The notes under the pieces were generated by a model that did no database searches, had not been told where the DNA came from, and saw only the letters and a program-made list of their open reading frames with translations. A stretch of DNA of 64,000 nucleotides from Chitinivorax tropicus (GTDB taxonomy: Bacteria; Pseudomonadota; Gammaproteobacteria; Burkholderiales; SCOH01). Position 1 is the stretch's first letter. Each line of letters opens with the position of its first letter. This document shows, piece by piece, positions 54,663-63,919 of this stretch. The stretch spans positions 186,001 to 250,000 of the forward strand of contig NZ_JACHHY010000004.1 of NCBI RefSeq assembly GCF_014202905.1. Reading direction: 5' to 3'. The position numbers and the translations under genes were made by a program.

Positions 54663-55262
54663 ATGGAATATTCATTTATCTCGGCCACGATTTTGCTGAT
54701 TCTTGTGACCGATCCGCTCGGCAATATCCCGATCTTCATCTCTGCGTTGAAAGACGTGGACAAGCACCGTCGAAAACGTGTGGTGATTCGCGAAATCTTC
54801 ATCGCCTATTTGATCCTGATCCTTTTTTTGTTCTTTGGGAATCACTTTCTGCAGGCCATGCACCTTTCCGACATCTCACTCGGCATCGCGGGAGGGGTGA
54901 TCTTGTTCCTGATTGCCCTACGCATGGTGTTTCCGCATCCCGATGGTATGTTTGGTGGCGACAGCCTGGATCATGAGCCTTTCATCGTGCCTTTGGCGAT
55001 CCCGTTGATCGCCGGACCATCCTCGCTGGCCACCGTCATGCTGTTGGCTTCCCGCCAGCCCAACAAGATCATGGAATGGGCGTTTGCCATCACCATTGCC
55101 ATGCTGGTGTCGGCGGTGGTGCTGGTGTTTGCAGGGCGGATTCAACGCTGGGTGGGTGAGCGGGTGGTGATGGCATTCGAACGATTGATGGGGTTGATTT
55201 TGACCGCCATTGCAGTCGAGATGCTGCTCAAAGGTCTGCAAGACTTCATCAAATCTCTGTAA
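54663..55262 (+). CDS. MarC family membrane protein
   Basis: 199 residues with six hydrophobic segments. MarC features include the N-terminal ATILLILVTDPLGNIPIF and a second repeat PLAIPLIAGPSSLATVMLL. The family is of unclear function, formerly linked to multiple antibiotic resistance. It precedes hemE by 33 bases on the same strand; probably co-transcribed. Confidence 0.9.
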   Translation: MEYSFISATILLILVTDPLGNIPIFISALKDVDKHRRKRVVIREIFIAYLILILFLFFGNHFLQAMHLSDISLGIAGGVILFLIALRMVFPHPDGMFGGDSLDHEPFIVPLAIPLIAGPSSLATVMLLASRQPNKIMEWAFAITIAMLVSAVVLVFAGRIQRWVGERVVMAFERLMGLILTAIAVEMLLKGLQDFIKSL

Positions 55263-55295
55263 GGCCTGGTTGCGGGCCATTTTGAAAGCACTGAC

Positions 55296-56363
55296 ATGTC
55301 TCAATTGAAGAATGATACTTTCCTGCGTGCCCTGTTACGCCAGCCCACCGAGTACACGCCGGTGTGGTTGATGCGCCAGGCGGGCCGCTATCTGCCTGAG
55401 TACTGCGAGACACGTAAACGGGCTGGCAATTTCATGAAGTTGTGCATGAGCCCTGATCTGGCAACGGAAGTAACGCTGCAGCCCTTGGCGCGCTTTCCGC
55501 TGGATGCAGCCATTCTGTTTTCCGACATCCTGACCGTGCCGGATGCCATGGGTTTGGGTTTGTACTTTGCTGAAGGCGAAGGCCCCCGTTTTGAGCGCCC
55601 GCTGCGGGATGAATGGGAGGTGCGGAATCTATCAGTGCCAGACCCGATGGATAAGCTCCGCTATGTCATCGATGCAGTCCGTCAGATTCGCGTGGCGTTG
55701 GATGGCAGCGTACCCTTGATCGGCTTTTCCGGCAGTCCATTCACGCTGGCTTGTTACATGATCGAAGGGAGCGGGTCATCTGACTGGAGCAAGGTCAAAA
55801 CCATGCTCTATAGCCGCCCCGAGTTGCTGCATCATATTCTGGATGTCAATGCACAGGCGGTGGCGGCTTACCTGAACGCTCAGATCGAAGCCGGAGCTCA
55901 GGCTGTACAGATTTTCGACTCCTGGGGTGGGGCGCTGGGGCATCGCGCCTATCGTGAGTTTTCCCTGCATTATATGAAGCAGGTGATCAGCTTGCTCAAG
56001 CGTGAGCATGACGGACAGAAGGTGCCGGTCATTGTCTTTACCAAAGGCGGCGGGTTGTGGCTGGAGGCGATTGTTGAATCCGGCTGTGATGCAATCGGGC
56101 TCGATTGGACGGTGGATTTGGCCAGCGCACGTGCGCGTGTCGGCCATCAGGTTGCACTGCAGGGCAATATCGACCCAAGTACGTTGTTCGGCTCTCCGGC
56201 GGTGATTGCACAAGAAACCTGTGCTGTGCTGGCTGAATACGGGCATGGCTCAGGCCATGTCTTCAACCTGGGGCATGGTATCTCTCAGTACACCAATCCA
56301 GAGCATGTGGCGTTGTTGGTGGAGACTGTGCATCGGGAAAGCCGTCAATATCACGCCCAGTAA
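55296..56363 (+). CDS. hemE: Uroporphyrinogen decarboxylase
   Basis: 355 residues, the family's normal length. It removes four carboxyl groups from uroporphyrinogen III in haem synthesis. Signatures are [15 protein letters not shown] near the N-terminus and [19 protein letters not shown]. Cytoplasmic. It begins ATG with no close upstream gene other than marC. Confidence 0.96.
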   Translation: MSQLKNDTFLRALLRQPTEYTPVWLMRQAGRYLPEYCETRKRAGNFMKLCMSPDLATEVTLQPLARFPLDAAILFSDILTVPDAMGLGLYFAEGEGPRFERPLRDEWEVRNLSVPDPMDKLRYVIDAVRQIRVALDGSVPLIGFSGSPFTLACYMIEGSGSSDWSKVKTMLYSRPELLHHILDVNAQAVAAYLNAQIEAGAQAVQIFDSWGGALGHRAYREFSLHYMKQVISLLKREHDGQKVPVIVFTKGGGLWLEAIVESGCDAIGLDWTVDLASARARVGHQVALQGNIDPSTLFGSPAVIAQETCAVLAEYGHGSGHVFNLGHGISQYTNPEHVALLVETVHRESRQYHAQ

Positions 56364-56375
56364 CAGGGGTGGCTC

Positions 56376-56415
56376 CCCAGGCGGTGCCTGGAGAAAAGCC
56401 CAGGCACCGCCTGGG
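56376..56415. repeat. 16-bp perfect hairpin after hemE
   Basis: CCCAGGCGGTGCCTGG (56376-56391), eight-base loop, CCAGGCACCGCCTGGG (56400-56415). It lies between convergent hemE and the OmpA-like gene, 12 bases after the hemE stop. There is no T-run on either strand; the stem may still end transcription, but is unusually long and perfect. Confidence 0.75.
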
Positions 56416-56439
56416 CTTGCGGGTCGGCTCTTGATGGGG

Positions 56440-57246
56440 TTACGGTAAGACGTGGAATTCGATACGACGGTTGCGTCGTCTGCCATCGTCGGTATTGTTG
56501 GGCGCAATGGGGCGATCCGGGCCCAGTCCTTCGGTGGTCATGTTATCGCCCGGAATGCCTTTTTGAACCAGATAACTCTTCACCGCCTCGGCGCGTGCCA
56601 GGGACAATTTTAGATTGGAGTCACGATTACCCTTGCCATCGGTATGGCCGATGATCTCGACCTTTTTGTTGCCGACCTTGGCCATGGCAGCGGCCATTTC
56701 ATCCAAGAGCTGCGTACCGGCAGGGGTGAGCTTCGAGCTGCCACTTTCAAATTCGACGATCCGATTGGCAAGCACATTGTCCAATAAGCCTTGAGCGGCA
56801 GTCGGTTGAACGACCTTCAGATCCAATTTGCTGTTATAGGTGGCGTGCAGTGCAGATTGGACAGCTGATGAAACCTGCTGTTTTTCGTCGTCACTGGTGA
56901 CCTCGCCACGTAGGGCGACATTATTACCTGTCACCGAGAACAAGCCTTTCTTGACCGTTTTCAGATTGGGCACGATGGCCTGCTGGACGTGCAGCGCCCA
57001 GTTGGCAGGCGCGGCCACTCCGCCGACAGTCAGTTGATCGACTACGCGATCTGCGCCATAAATGCCGCGTACCTTGGTCAGAATCGCATTCTTGGTGGAT
57101 TCGTCAGGCACCGCACCGCTGACGACAATGGGTGCCGCTGCAGGGTTGTTGGCCGCCGGCGGGTTGTCAGCATGGATGATCGTCGGGTAGCCGACGACCC
57201 ATGCCGTCAGCAATGCAATGAAATGTCGATGAGACCAGTTGGCCAT
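56440..57246 (-). CDS. BON-OmpA domain protein of the T6SS cluster
   Basis: 268 residues. ATG at 57246 is preceded by GGGGTGG; an alternative GTG at 57258 overlaps the tagF stop. Signal peptide or anchor (about 1-28, FIALLTAWVVGYPTIIHA), then two BON-like segments (about 45-155) and an OmpA C-terminal domain with the peptidoglycan-contacting IIGHTDGKGNRDSNLKLSLARAEAV near residue 195. Likely anchors the T6SS to the cell wall, as TagL does, but its BON modules and lack of TssL fusion are distinctive. Confidence 0.88.
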   Translation of the reverse strand: MANWSHRHFIALLTAWVVGYPTIIHADNPPAANNPAAAPIVVSGAVPDESTKNAILTKVRGIYGADRVVDQLTVGGVAAPANWALHVQQAIVPNLKTVKKGLFSVTGNNVALRGEVTSDDEKQQVSSAVQSALHATYNSKLDLKVVQPTAAQGLLDNVLANRIVEFESGSSKLTPAGTQLLDEMAAAMAKVGNKKVEIIGHTDGKGNRDSNLKLSLARAEAVKSYLVQKGIPGDNMTTEGLGPDRPIAPNNTDDGRRRNRRIEFHVLP

Positions 57247-57251
57247 TTGGT

Positions 57252-58241
57252 TTACCACCCCAGGAAAACTTCGTTGAACGTGTCTGTGGCTTGTGCCAGT
57301 GAAAGGTCAGGATGCTGCAAGTAGCTGGAGAGCTTTCGCATGCCAGGGTCCTGATCGATGTATTCCTCCACCCAGGCCGAATCTGAAATATCGACCAGAT
57401 AATTGGATAGGGCATCGGGGCAGATGATCATGGTCAATGCCTTGGGCGATGCACCCCCGAACGACACCATCATGGCGGGTTTGTCATGCACCTGGGTCAG
57501 ATAGACGGAAATCTCGAACTCGTGGCGTAGTAAAAAGCCTCGTACCTCCCGTAACCAGAAAGTGGCGACCGAGATGGCCGTGATCGGGTCGGCAGGTAAC
57601 GGGAACAGCAAGGCGCGTTGCAGGTTGCCGGCACCATGCGTGATGACGGGTTGCAACAACAAGCCCAGCCCCAACATCGATTGCCGTAATGAAAAGGCAT
57701 AGCCGGCTTTGCTCAGGCTGTGCTCCAACATGGCGACGGTTGTGCCGCGCAGGAAGTGGTCGTGCTGCGCCCGCTCCTCCCGCCCTAGGTTGTTGATGGG
57801 GGTAGGCGGGCGTTGCAGGCTGTTCAATACGATGTTGTCGGAGGTTTCCCGTAGTGCCTGCTGGCTGCTCAGGATGCTTTCCTGCCAGAACGGGCTCAAT
57901 ACCAGCGGCAGCTCGCTCAGCAAATCCAATGCCGAGTCGGTTTCCAGCTTGGTGGCCAATACCAGCGGGTAGCGGCGTCCGGATGCGTCCTGACTGGGCA
58001 TCAGTGTGCCAGTCACCACCAGCTGCAGTCGGCTGCCCAGGAAGGCAAATCTGAGCGGGGGGGTGGCGTCGTATGCCGCCTTCCAGTTCGGGTCCGGTGT
58101 GATCATGTCGATCGCTTGCGAGATCCATTGATCGAACACCTGCAGGATGGGGCCGCCCGCAGTGCTTTTGACGAAATCCCCACGGGAGGGGAATTTGCCA
58201 AAATAGAACAACTCGGGTTGTGCGGTCAGAATCGACGCCAT
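57252..58241 (-). CDS. tagF: Type VI secretion-associated protein TagF
   Basis: 329 residues with the TagF N-terminal domain: LFYFGKFPSRGDFVKSTAGGP and a FLGSRLQLV segment. TagF represses T6SS activity after translation in Pseudomonas; its gene is often next to tssM. It starts three bases after tssM, so it is co-transcribed. The stop overlaps or abuts the next gene. Confidence 0.9.
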   Translation of the reverse strand: MASILTAQPELFYFGKFPSRGDFVKSTAGGPILQVFDQWISQAIDMITPDPNWKAAYDATPPLRFAFLGSRLQLVVTGTLMPSQDASGRRYPLVLATKLETDSALDLLSELPLVLSPFWQESILSSQQALRETSDNIVLNSLQRPPTPINNLGREERAQHDHFLRGTTVAMLEHSLSKAGYAFSLRQSMLGLGLLLQPVITHGAGNLQRALLFPLPADPITAISVATFWLREVRGFLLRHEFEISVYLTQVHDKPAMMVSFGGASPKALTMIICPDALSNYLVDISDSAWVEEYIDQDPGMRKLSSYLQHPDLSLAQATDTFNEVFLGW

Positions 58242-58244
58242 GTC

Positions 58245-61200
58245 TCAAGCCCCCGTGCCTGCGATGGTGGTTGGCAATTTCAGGCCTTTCAGACCCTGGC
58301 CCTGTTGAATGTTGCCGCTGGCATCCGCCTGTGCGCTGCTGATCAACCGGAAGCCCACGGTGACGGCGACATTGCCATTTGACCAGGACAGGTCGAATAC
58401 ACCCTGATCCCGTCTTTTCCGTTGTGCAGAGCTGATCATCTTCTCCAGCCCGGCTTGGCCAGGAATATTCAATACCTCGACATTCCTGCCATCGAACGTA
58501 ATCGCATTGATTTTGACACCAGGTGAGCCGGAAGGATTCGGCCAGACGAAGTTGTGCCATTCCTGTGCGCCATTGCGATAGCGTAATTGCTGGCCATCGA
58601 TCTCGAAGGTGTACTCAGACAGTCCCGGCGTGGGGATCGGCATGATCTGGAAGCGTGTCTGCGGCGGCCCGGCTGGCGCGGCTGCACTGGCTGCTGCCGC
58701 ATTGCCACCACCAGCCACCGGTGCTACATAGCGTGGGAAGGTGGAGACGAACTCTGGGTTGAAGCTGATGCCCATGTCAGCCCAGGTGCGTGGTGTGAGC
58801 GCATCGCCACGCCGAACGACCAATCCACCCAGTGTCTTGTCCACGAATTTGGCAATTGCGCCATCGGTGCCGAACAGCTGTGCGATTTCCTGTGGTGTGG
58901 CTTCAACCTGCGACTTATCAGCAAAGGGATACTTGGCCGACAGGCCCTTGCTGAAAGGCTCATACACCTGCGCCACCCAAGTCTTGTTCAGCTCGGTTTC
59001 GGCGGGTTTGATCAATACACCAAACGCTTGCATCAGCGGCCTGACCAGCATCGGGCGGACGGTGGCCTTGGCAGTGTCTGGCACGCCGTTGAGCATCTGC
59101 TCGTCAACGAAACGCAGCGCGTCGGACAGCTCGGAGCCACTTCCCTCCAATGTCTGTTGCATCAGCTTCATGCTGCCTGGGCCGACATCGCCGGCGTTTT
59201 TCAACTCGTTGAAACGGCTGCGTAATTTTCCAAGTAAGCCCAGGTAGTTCTTCATCAGTGAGGCATCACGATTCTCACCTCGGGCGACCATCAGGTGGGA
59301 AAGCACCGAGAATTCCTTGCCGATCGGGCCCATCTGCAAGGCCCCGCCTTGACTGGTGCCGCCAACCGTGACGTTGACTGGCACCGGGGGCTTGCTGGAG
59401 AACCAGTCCTTGATGCTTGCCCATACCCCTTTCTGGGCATTGCTGATGCTTTGGCTGAGCATGGATGGGTTGTCCCAGCTGGTTTCCTGGTAGGTGGTCT
59501 CAATCACTTTGTAAAGCGGCGAGAGGCTCGGGTCGCCCAGGCGATTCATTTTTTCCACGGCAGATGCGAAATCCCCCATGTCCAGAATCGAAATGCCGGT
59601 GAGGAACTTCTTCCACTCCTGCGCGTATTCGTTCTTGTACATGGTGACCAGCGTCTTCTTGATCTGCTCGGGACTGCCTTCCAGCGTCAGGTCATCACGC
59701 ACATCGGTTTTCAACACCCAATCGCTGGTGGTGACATCTTTGGTTGCCGCATCGTTGATCGCCTGCTCGACATACTGATCCCAAGCGGCGCGGGTGAAGG
59801 TGCCGGAGATGACATAGCTGCCAGCGACGATGTTGCGGTTTTCTTCTCCGACGATGTTGGCCACGGTGATGGCCGGGAAGCGGGTGGAGGCGCGCATCTT
59901 GATTTCCGCATAGACTCGCTCCCTGGCTGGCATGCCCTTCACCACTTTCCGGAGTGAATCACGGGTCTGGTCAACCAGTGCCAATTTGTTTTCGATCAGC
60001 GGGAAATCTGGCGACGCAGTCTGTGTCAGCAGATAGGTCAGGATCTTTTCGGCAGAGCGGATCATCTGCTCCCGGGACAGGGTGCCACGGTTGTTTTCCA
60101 GCCAGGTGCGCCAGAAGCGGGTGATCTGATCGTTCAAATGACCCGGCTCCAGGCGGTCACGACTGCCCAGCATGATGTAGGCCTTCAGTGCATTATAGGC
60201 ATCCTCCACATTAGTGGGGGAGGCGTCCTTGTACATGGTGGTCTTGGCCGGGGCGGCGGCGGCCTGCATCGGTTGTTGCAGGGGGCGCAGATTGCCAGCA
60301 TTGGTGTTGACCTCGGTCAGGAAGCCTTCCAGGCTACCGCTGATCGGGTTCAATAGCACATTGCGAATACCGTTGAAGTATTCCTTGCGTAGTTTGGCCT
60401 CCAGCTCATCGCCGTGATAAAGCCCGAAACTCAACGACATCGGGGTGTCCTCTCGATATCGTTGCAGTTGTTCGATCCGGTCTTGCAGGATTTCCAGTGA
60501 CTCCAGTTGCGTGCCCAGATCATTACGGGCTTGCTGCAGCTTGACGATCTTGTCCAGATCGGCCCGTACATTACGCGCCATTTCCTGATTGCCCAGGTAG
60601 GACCAAGTCCAGGCGCCTAACATCAGGCCCAACAGCGCGAAGGCACCGAAGAACACCCCCAGGCGCAAGCGGCGTTGGTGGCGGCTGGCGTACTGTCTGA
60701 CCAGGTGTTTGTCGGCAAAGATGACTTTGGAGAATAGGTCTTTCAGGAATAAACCGTGGCTGGCGGTCAGGCGGGTCTCTGCTTTGCTGGCCGGTGTGCC
60801 GAGCGAGAACCGGTCGGCCATGCGGGCGCTGAGCGGACTGACCGCCACGCCTTCCTGCAGGGCGCTGGTGAAGTAGAAGCCACGGAAGACCGGCTTGAAC
60901 TGGAACGGATTGTCCTCAAACAATGTGGCGATGAAGGTGCGCAGCACAGGGCGGATGGCGTGGAATTCCATCGGGAAGGTCATCAACCCCGGGGACAGTG
61001 CCTGACTACGATTCATGGCCATGCGGGCAATACTGAGCTCCTTCAGGCCATCATACAAATGCTCGAATTGTTCATCAAAGCGGCCTGATGCGTCGAATTT
61101 CTGTTCGGCATCATAGGGCAGGGTGGCGCCCCATACCCGCTCCTGCTCTTGGGTTTCGCTGTTTTCGAAGAAATCGACGAAGCCTGCCAGTAAGTCCATC

Positions 61201-61976
61201 TTGGTGAAGACCACATACACCGGGACGAATACGCACAAGGTTTCGGTCAACTCTTGCACGCGCTGGCGCAGGCTCTTCGCCAAGTTGATGGTGAATTCAG
61301 GTTTGTTCTGGGTCAGCTCGGCAATGCTGACAGCGATGACAATGCCGTTGATCGGGGCTCTGGGGCGGTGTTTTTTCAGCAACTCCAGAAAGCCGATCCA
61401 TTCGGTACGGTCTTCATCATGTACGGAGTACCGCCCAGCAGTGTCGAGCAGGATGCCCTCAGTGGTAAAGAACCAGTCGCAGTTACGGGTGCCGCCAATG
61501 CCGTGAACCGCCGCGCCATTTTGATCGGAAAACGGAAATTTCAACCCGGAATTCTTGACTGCTGAGCTTTTGCCCGCCGCCGGGTTGCCGATCACCATAT
61601 ACCAAGGAAGCTCGTATAGCGCAGCGCGGCCAGATGTCTCACCCAGCTTGGAGGTGCGGATGGTCTTGATGGCCTCTTGCATGCGGTTACGTAATTGGTG
61701 GATTTCCTCCTGCCGGGCATCGGGCGCAGCCTCGACCGCCTTACTGGCCTGCTCGTCCAGCATGGCGTTCAGGTTGTCGCTGGCATGCGCTGCGCGGTGC
61801 CGTTTGAACAGGTAGTACACCAGTAGCGATGCACCGATGAGGGTGCCTATGATCGCCATCCAGATCAGCGCAGTTTTCAAGTTCTGAGCGGTCATGGAAA
61901 CGACCACGCCGGTCAGGATGACGACAAAGGCCGCAATGAATCGCGGATCACGTAGGAACGATAGGAGGTTGGACAT
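58245..61976 (-). CDS. tssM: Type VI secretion membrane protein TssM (IcmF)
   Basis: 1243 residues, from ATG at 61976; the upstream frame is not family-like. Two N-terminal spans (about 12-57), a cytoplasmic NTPase domain with Walker A GNPAAGKSS near residue 130, a third span near 440 (about FFGAFALLGLMLGAWTWSYLG), and a long periplasmic IcmF-C region to the end. TssM forms the membrane complex with TssJ and TssL. Ribosome site is weak. Confidence 0.95.
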   Translation of the reverse strand: MSNLLSFLRDPRFIAAFVVILTGVVVSMTAQNLKTALIWMAIIGTLIGASLLVYYLFKRHRAAHASDNLNAMLDEQASKAVEAAPDARQEEIHQLRNRMQEAIKTIRTSKLGETSGRAALYELPWYMVIGNPAAGKSSAVKNSGLKFPFSDQNGAAVHGIGGTRNCDWFFTTEGILLDTAGRYSVHDEDRTEWIGFLELLKKHRPRAPINGIVIAVSIAELTQNKPEFTINLAKSLRQRVQELTETLCVFVPVYVVFTKMDLLAGFVDFFENSETQEQERVWGATLPYDAEQKFDASGRFDEQFEHLYDGLKELSIARMAMNRSQALSPGLMTFPMEFHAIRPVLRTFIATLFEDNPFQFKPVFRGFYFTSALQEGVAVSPLSARMADRFSLGTPASKAETRLTASHGLFLKDLFSKVIFADKHLVRQYASRHQRRLRLGVFFGAFALLGLMLGAWTWSYLGNQEMARNVRADLDKIVKLQQARNDLGTQLESLEILQDRIEQLQRYREDTPMSLSFGLYHGDELEAKLRKEYFNGIRNVLLNPISGSLEGFLTEVNTNAGNLRPLQQPMQAAAAPAKTTMYKDASPTNVEDAYNALKAYIMLGSRDRLEPGHLNDQITRFWRTWLENNRGTLSREQMIRSAEKILTYLLTQTASPDFPLIENKLALVDQTRDSLRKVVKGMPARERVYAEIKMRASTRFPAITVANIVGEENRNIVAGSYVISGTFTRAAWDQYVEQAINDAATKDVTTSDWVLKTDVRDDLTLEGSPEQIKKTLVTMYKNEYAQEWKKFLTGISILDMGDFASAVEKMNRLGDPSLSPLYKVIETTYQETSWDNPSMLSQSISNAQKGVWASIKDWFSSKPPVPVNVTVGGTSQGGALQMGPIGKEFSVLSHLMVARGENRDASLMKNYLGLLGKLRSRFNELKNAGDVGPGSMKLMQQTLEGSGSELSDALRFVDEQMLNGVPDTAKATVRPMLVRPLMQAFGVLIKPAETELNKTWVAQVYEPFSKGLSAKYPFADKSQVEATPQEIAQLFGTDGAIAKFVDKTLGGLVVRRGDALTPRTWADMGISFNPEFVSTFPRYVAPVAGGGNAAAASAAAPAGPPQTRFQIMPIPTPGLSEYTFEIDGQQLRYRNGAQEWHNFVWPNPSGSPGVKINAITFDGRNVEVLNIPGQAGLEKMISSAQRKRRDQGVFDLSWSNGNVAVTVGFRLISSAQADASGNIQQGQGLKGLKLPTTIAGTGA

Positions 61977-62056
61977 CAATATCAATCCATCAATAACGAT
62001 TATCTGTTTTTCTGAATGCCTCACTCAGCCCGGATGGGTTGGGTGACAGGTCTGGG

Positions 62057-63469
62057 TCAGGCATTGGCTGGGCGAATCTGACACATGCTTCGATAAATCG
62101 GGTCGGCTGCCATCACCACCAGTTGCGACGCATTGTCACTGGTGGCCAGCTCCATGGCTGCAACCAGCAGAGCCAGCTGTCCGGCTGGGCCACATTGACC
62201 CCAGCAGCTACCTAACCTCAGCAGCTGTGCATCATCACAGTCCGGGAACGATTCGAGCCACCATTGCCCTAGTTCGGCGGCGGCTGGCGAGATGGTTTCC
62301 GCATCCACCAGCAGATGCTGGGCTGCTTGAAATGCATTGGCTGCCTCCGGGGCGGTCTGCTGCAACAATTGAGTCAGTTCCTTTGATTGAATCCGCCCGC
62401 CTGCGTTGGCTGGTTTTGTTCTTGGCACCGTCAGGATCGTATCCAATGTACCCTTGTCTGGTAAGGGGGATTGATTGGATAGAATCAAGCCTGCCGCGAC
62501 TTCCCCCGGCACCTTACCATTGGGCGTGGTCGCCAGCCAGCCTTTTTGCTGCCATTGGCTGATGATCTGTTGGTCGATGTCGGAGTGGCAGGCCAATGCG
62601 ATCACCGCTTGCGTTGCCGGGCTGGCATGCAAGCGTTGCGTGATGTGATTCAAATCAGAGGGCAGGCTGCCGGCATGCCCACACTCGATACATTCCACCG
62701 GATACGAATCACCCTGCGGCCATTGCCGTAACCATTTCCGTAATGAAGCGGTCAGCTCATCCGCCAAAAAATAGTTGGCATGATCGAGATATAAGCGGAA
62801 GGCAATGTGAACAGGGGAGGTGTCGGCAGATGGTGTCACCGAGGGCTCGCTGGTGGTCTGTCCGCCATGCCAGCCCGGATGCATCTGTGCCGCATTGTGC
62901 GCGTTAGCCTGCGAATGGGCTGGGGTGTTGGCCCCTTGTGTGAACAGCTCGGCCATACTGTCCTGCAGTGACGCCAACACTGTGTTGAGTAGTGCCTGCA
63001 TGCGTTGTTGCTGGCTGGATACGGCTTCGTCTGGCGCATCCACTGACAGCTCTGCGATGCGATAGCTGCGGATCGGAAAGCCCTCGTCATTGATCAGCTC
63101 AGGGTCCAGCTCGGGCATTAGGTGTTCGGCCAGATAAGCGCGCAGCTCGTCAACGTGCTGGCCGCCCCGACATAGCAAGGCGCCATCCAGGATATGAGTA
63201 CGGGCCGAGGTCGGTTGGGCTGGCTGGCGTATGACAGGCGCTGGGGCAGGGGGCTCGCTCGGGCTGGCAGCTGGCGTGTCTACTGCATTCAGCTTCTTGC
63301 CGATCAGCCACACGACAAGGCCAGCCGCAAAGGGCACCACCAGCCCGAAAAGAACCAATTCCCCTGTGCCGATGGTGCGAGCAGCGCCCTGCCATATGGC
63401 AAAAGCGGCAAGCCAACAGAGGATGACTGCTGAAACAGCCAACAGTGCCCATTTTGTTTGTTTTGCCAT
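62057..63469 (-). CDS. T6SS-linked membrane protein of unknown function
   Basis: 470 residues from ATG at 63469 (MAKQTKWALLAVSAV). An upstream TTG at 63574 would add 35 residues; neither start has a clear ribosome site. Two N-terminal spans (about 7-25 and 37-58) are followed by a Pro/Ala-rich linker (about 70-95) and a large cytoplasmic or periplasmic region with a repeated acidic pattern. No known domain was recognised. It lies between the PAAR gene and tssM on the same strand, so it is likely to be a T6SS accessory component. Confidence 0.75.
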   Translation of the reverse strand: MAKQTKWALLAVSAVILCWLAAFAIWQGAARTIGTGELVLFGLVVPFAAGLVVWLIGKKLNAVDTPAASPSEPPAPAPVIRQPAQPTSARTHILDGALLCRGGQHVDELRAYLAEHLMPELDPELINDEGFPIRSYRIAELSVDAPDEAVSSQQQRMQALLNTVLASLQDSMAELFTQGANTPAHSQANAHNAAQMHPGWHGGQTTSEPSVTPSADTSPVHIAFRLYLDHANYFLADELTASLRKWLRQWPQGDSYPVECIECGHAGSLPSDLNHITQRLHASPATQAVIALACHSDIDQQIISQWQQKGWLATTPNGKVPGEVAAGLILSNQSPLPDKGTLDTILTVPRTKPANAGGRIQSKELTQLLQQTAPEAANAFQAAQHLLVDAETISPAAAELGQWWLESFPDCDDAQLLRLGSCWGQCGPAGQLALLVAAMELATSDNASQLVVMAADPIYRSMCQIRPANA

Positions 63470-63604
63470 GCTTTGCTTGATATCCGAATAAAGCGTTCTG
63501 GTTTGTTGTGTTCGTGCGCCCGATGATGGGTGTTGTGGCCCACCTGTCTGATCTTTAAATGATTTGTAGATCAAACGTAGGCGAAATGGCAGGCCAGTAC
63601 CCCA

Positions 63605-63877
63605 TCAACCTACTTTGTCAACGACTAGCGTCTGTGAGGCGATCAATGTCGCACCGCAGGCGGTCTTGTCGCCATGCCGGGCAACTGGCTTGCCATCAAT
63701 CAGACATGTCGCGTCACCTGTCGCGATGACCGTGACGCCATGCCCAGGAATCGGACAACTCACCTTGTCACCTACTCTGGCGATCGGCTTGCCTTCTATA
63801 TCTGAATAGGGTGAGCCCTCCAGCACTGCGCCGCCATGGTCGGTACTGTCTCCAAGAAGGATGAATGGTTTGGACAT
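63605..63877 (-). CDS. PAAR domain protein
   Basis: 90 residues, a single PAAR module: MSKPFILLGDSTDHGG start, CPIPGHGVTVIATGD, and IDGKPVARHGDKTACGATLI with the conserved His/Cys metal ligands. It sharpens the VgrG spike of the T6SS. No toxin extension. A plausible ribosome site lies upstream, but the start is supported mainly by the family alignment. It is followed by the unknown membrane protein. Confidence 0.92.
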   Translation of the reverse strand: MSKPFILLGDSTDHGGAVLEGSPYSDIEGKPIARVGDKVSCPIPGHGVTVIATGDATCLIDGKPVARHGDKTACGATLIASQTLVVDKVG

Positions 63878-63919
63878 GATGTCGTTATGTTCCTGATGAA
63901 TTGTATGGATCGACGAAAT

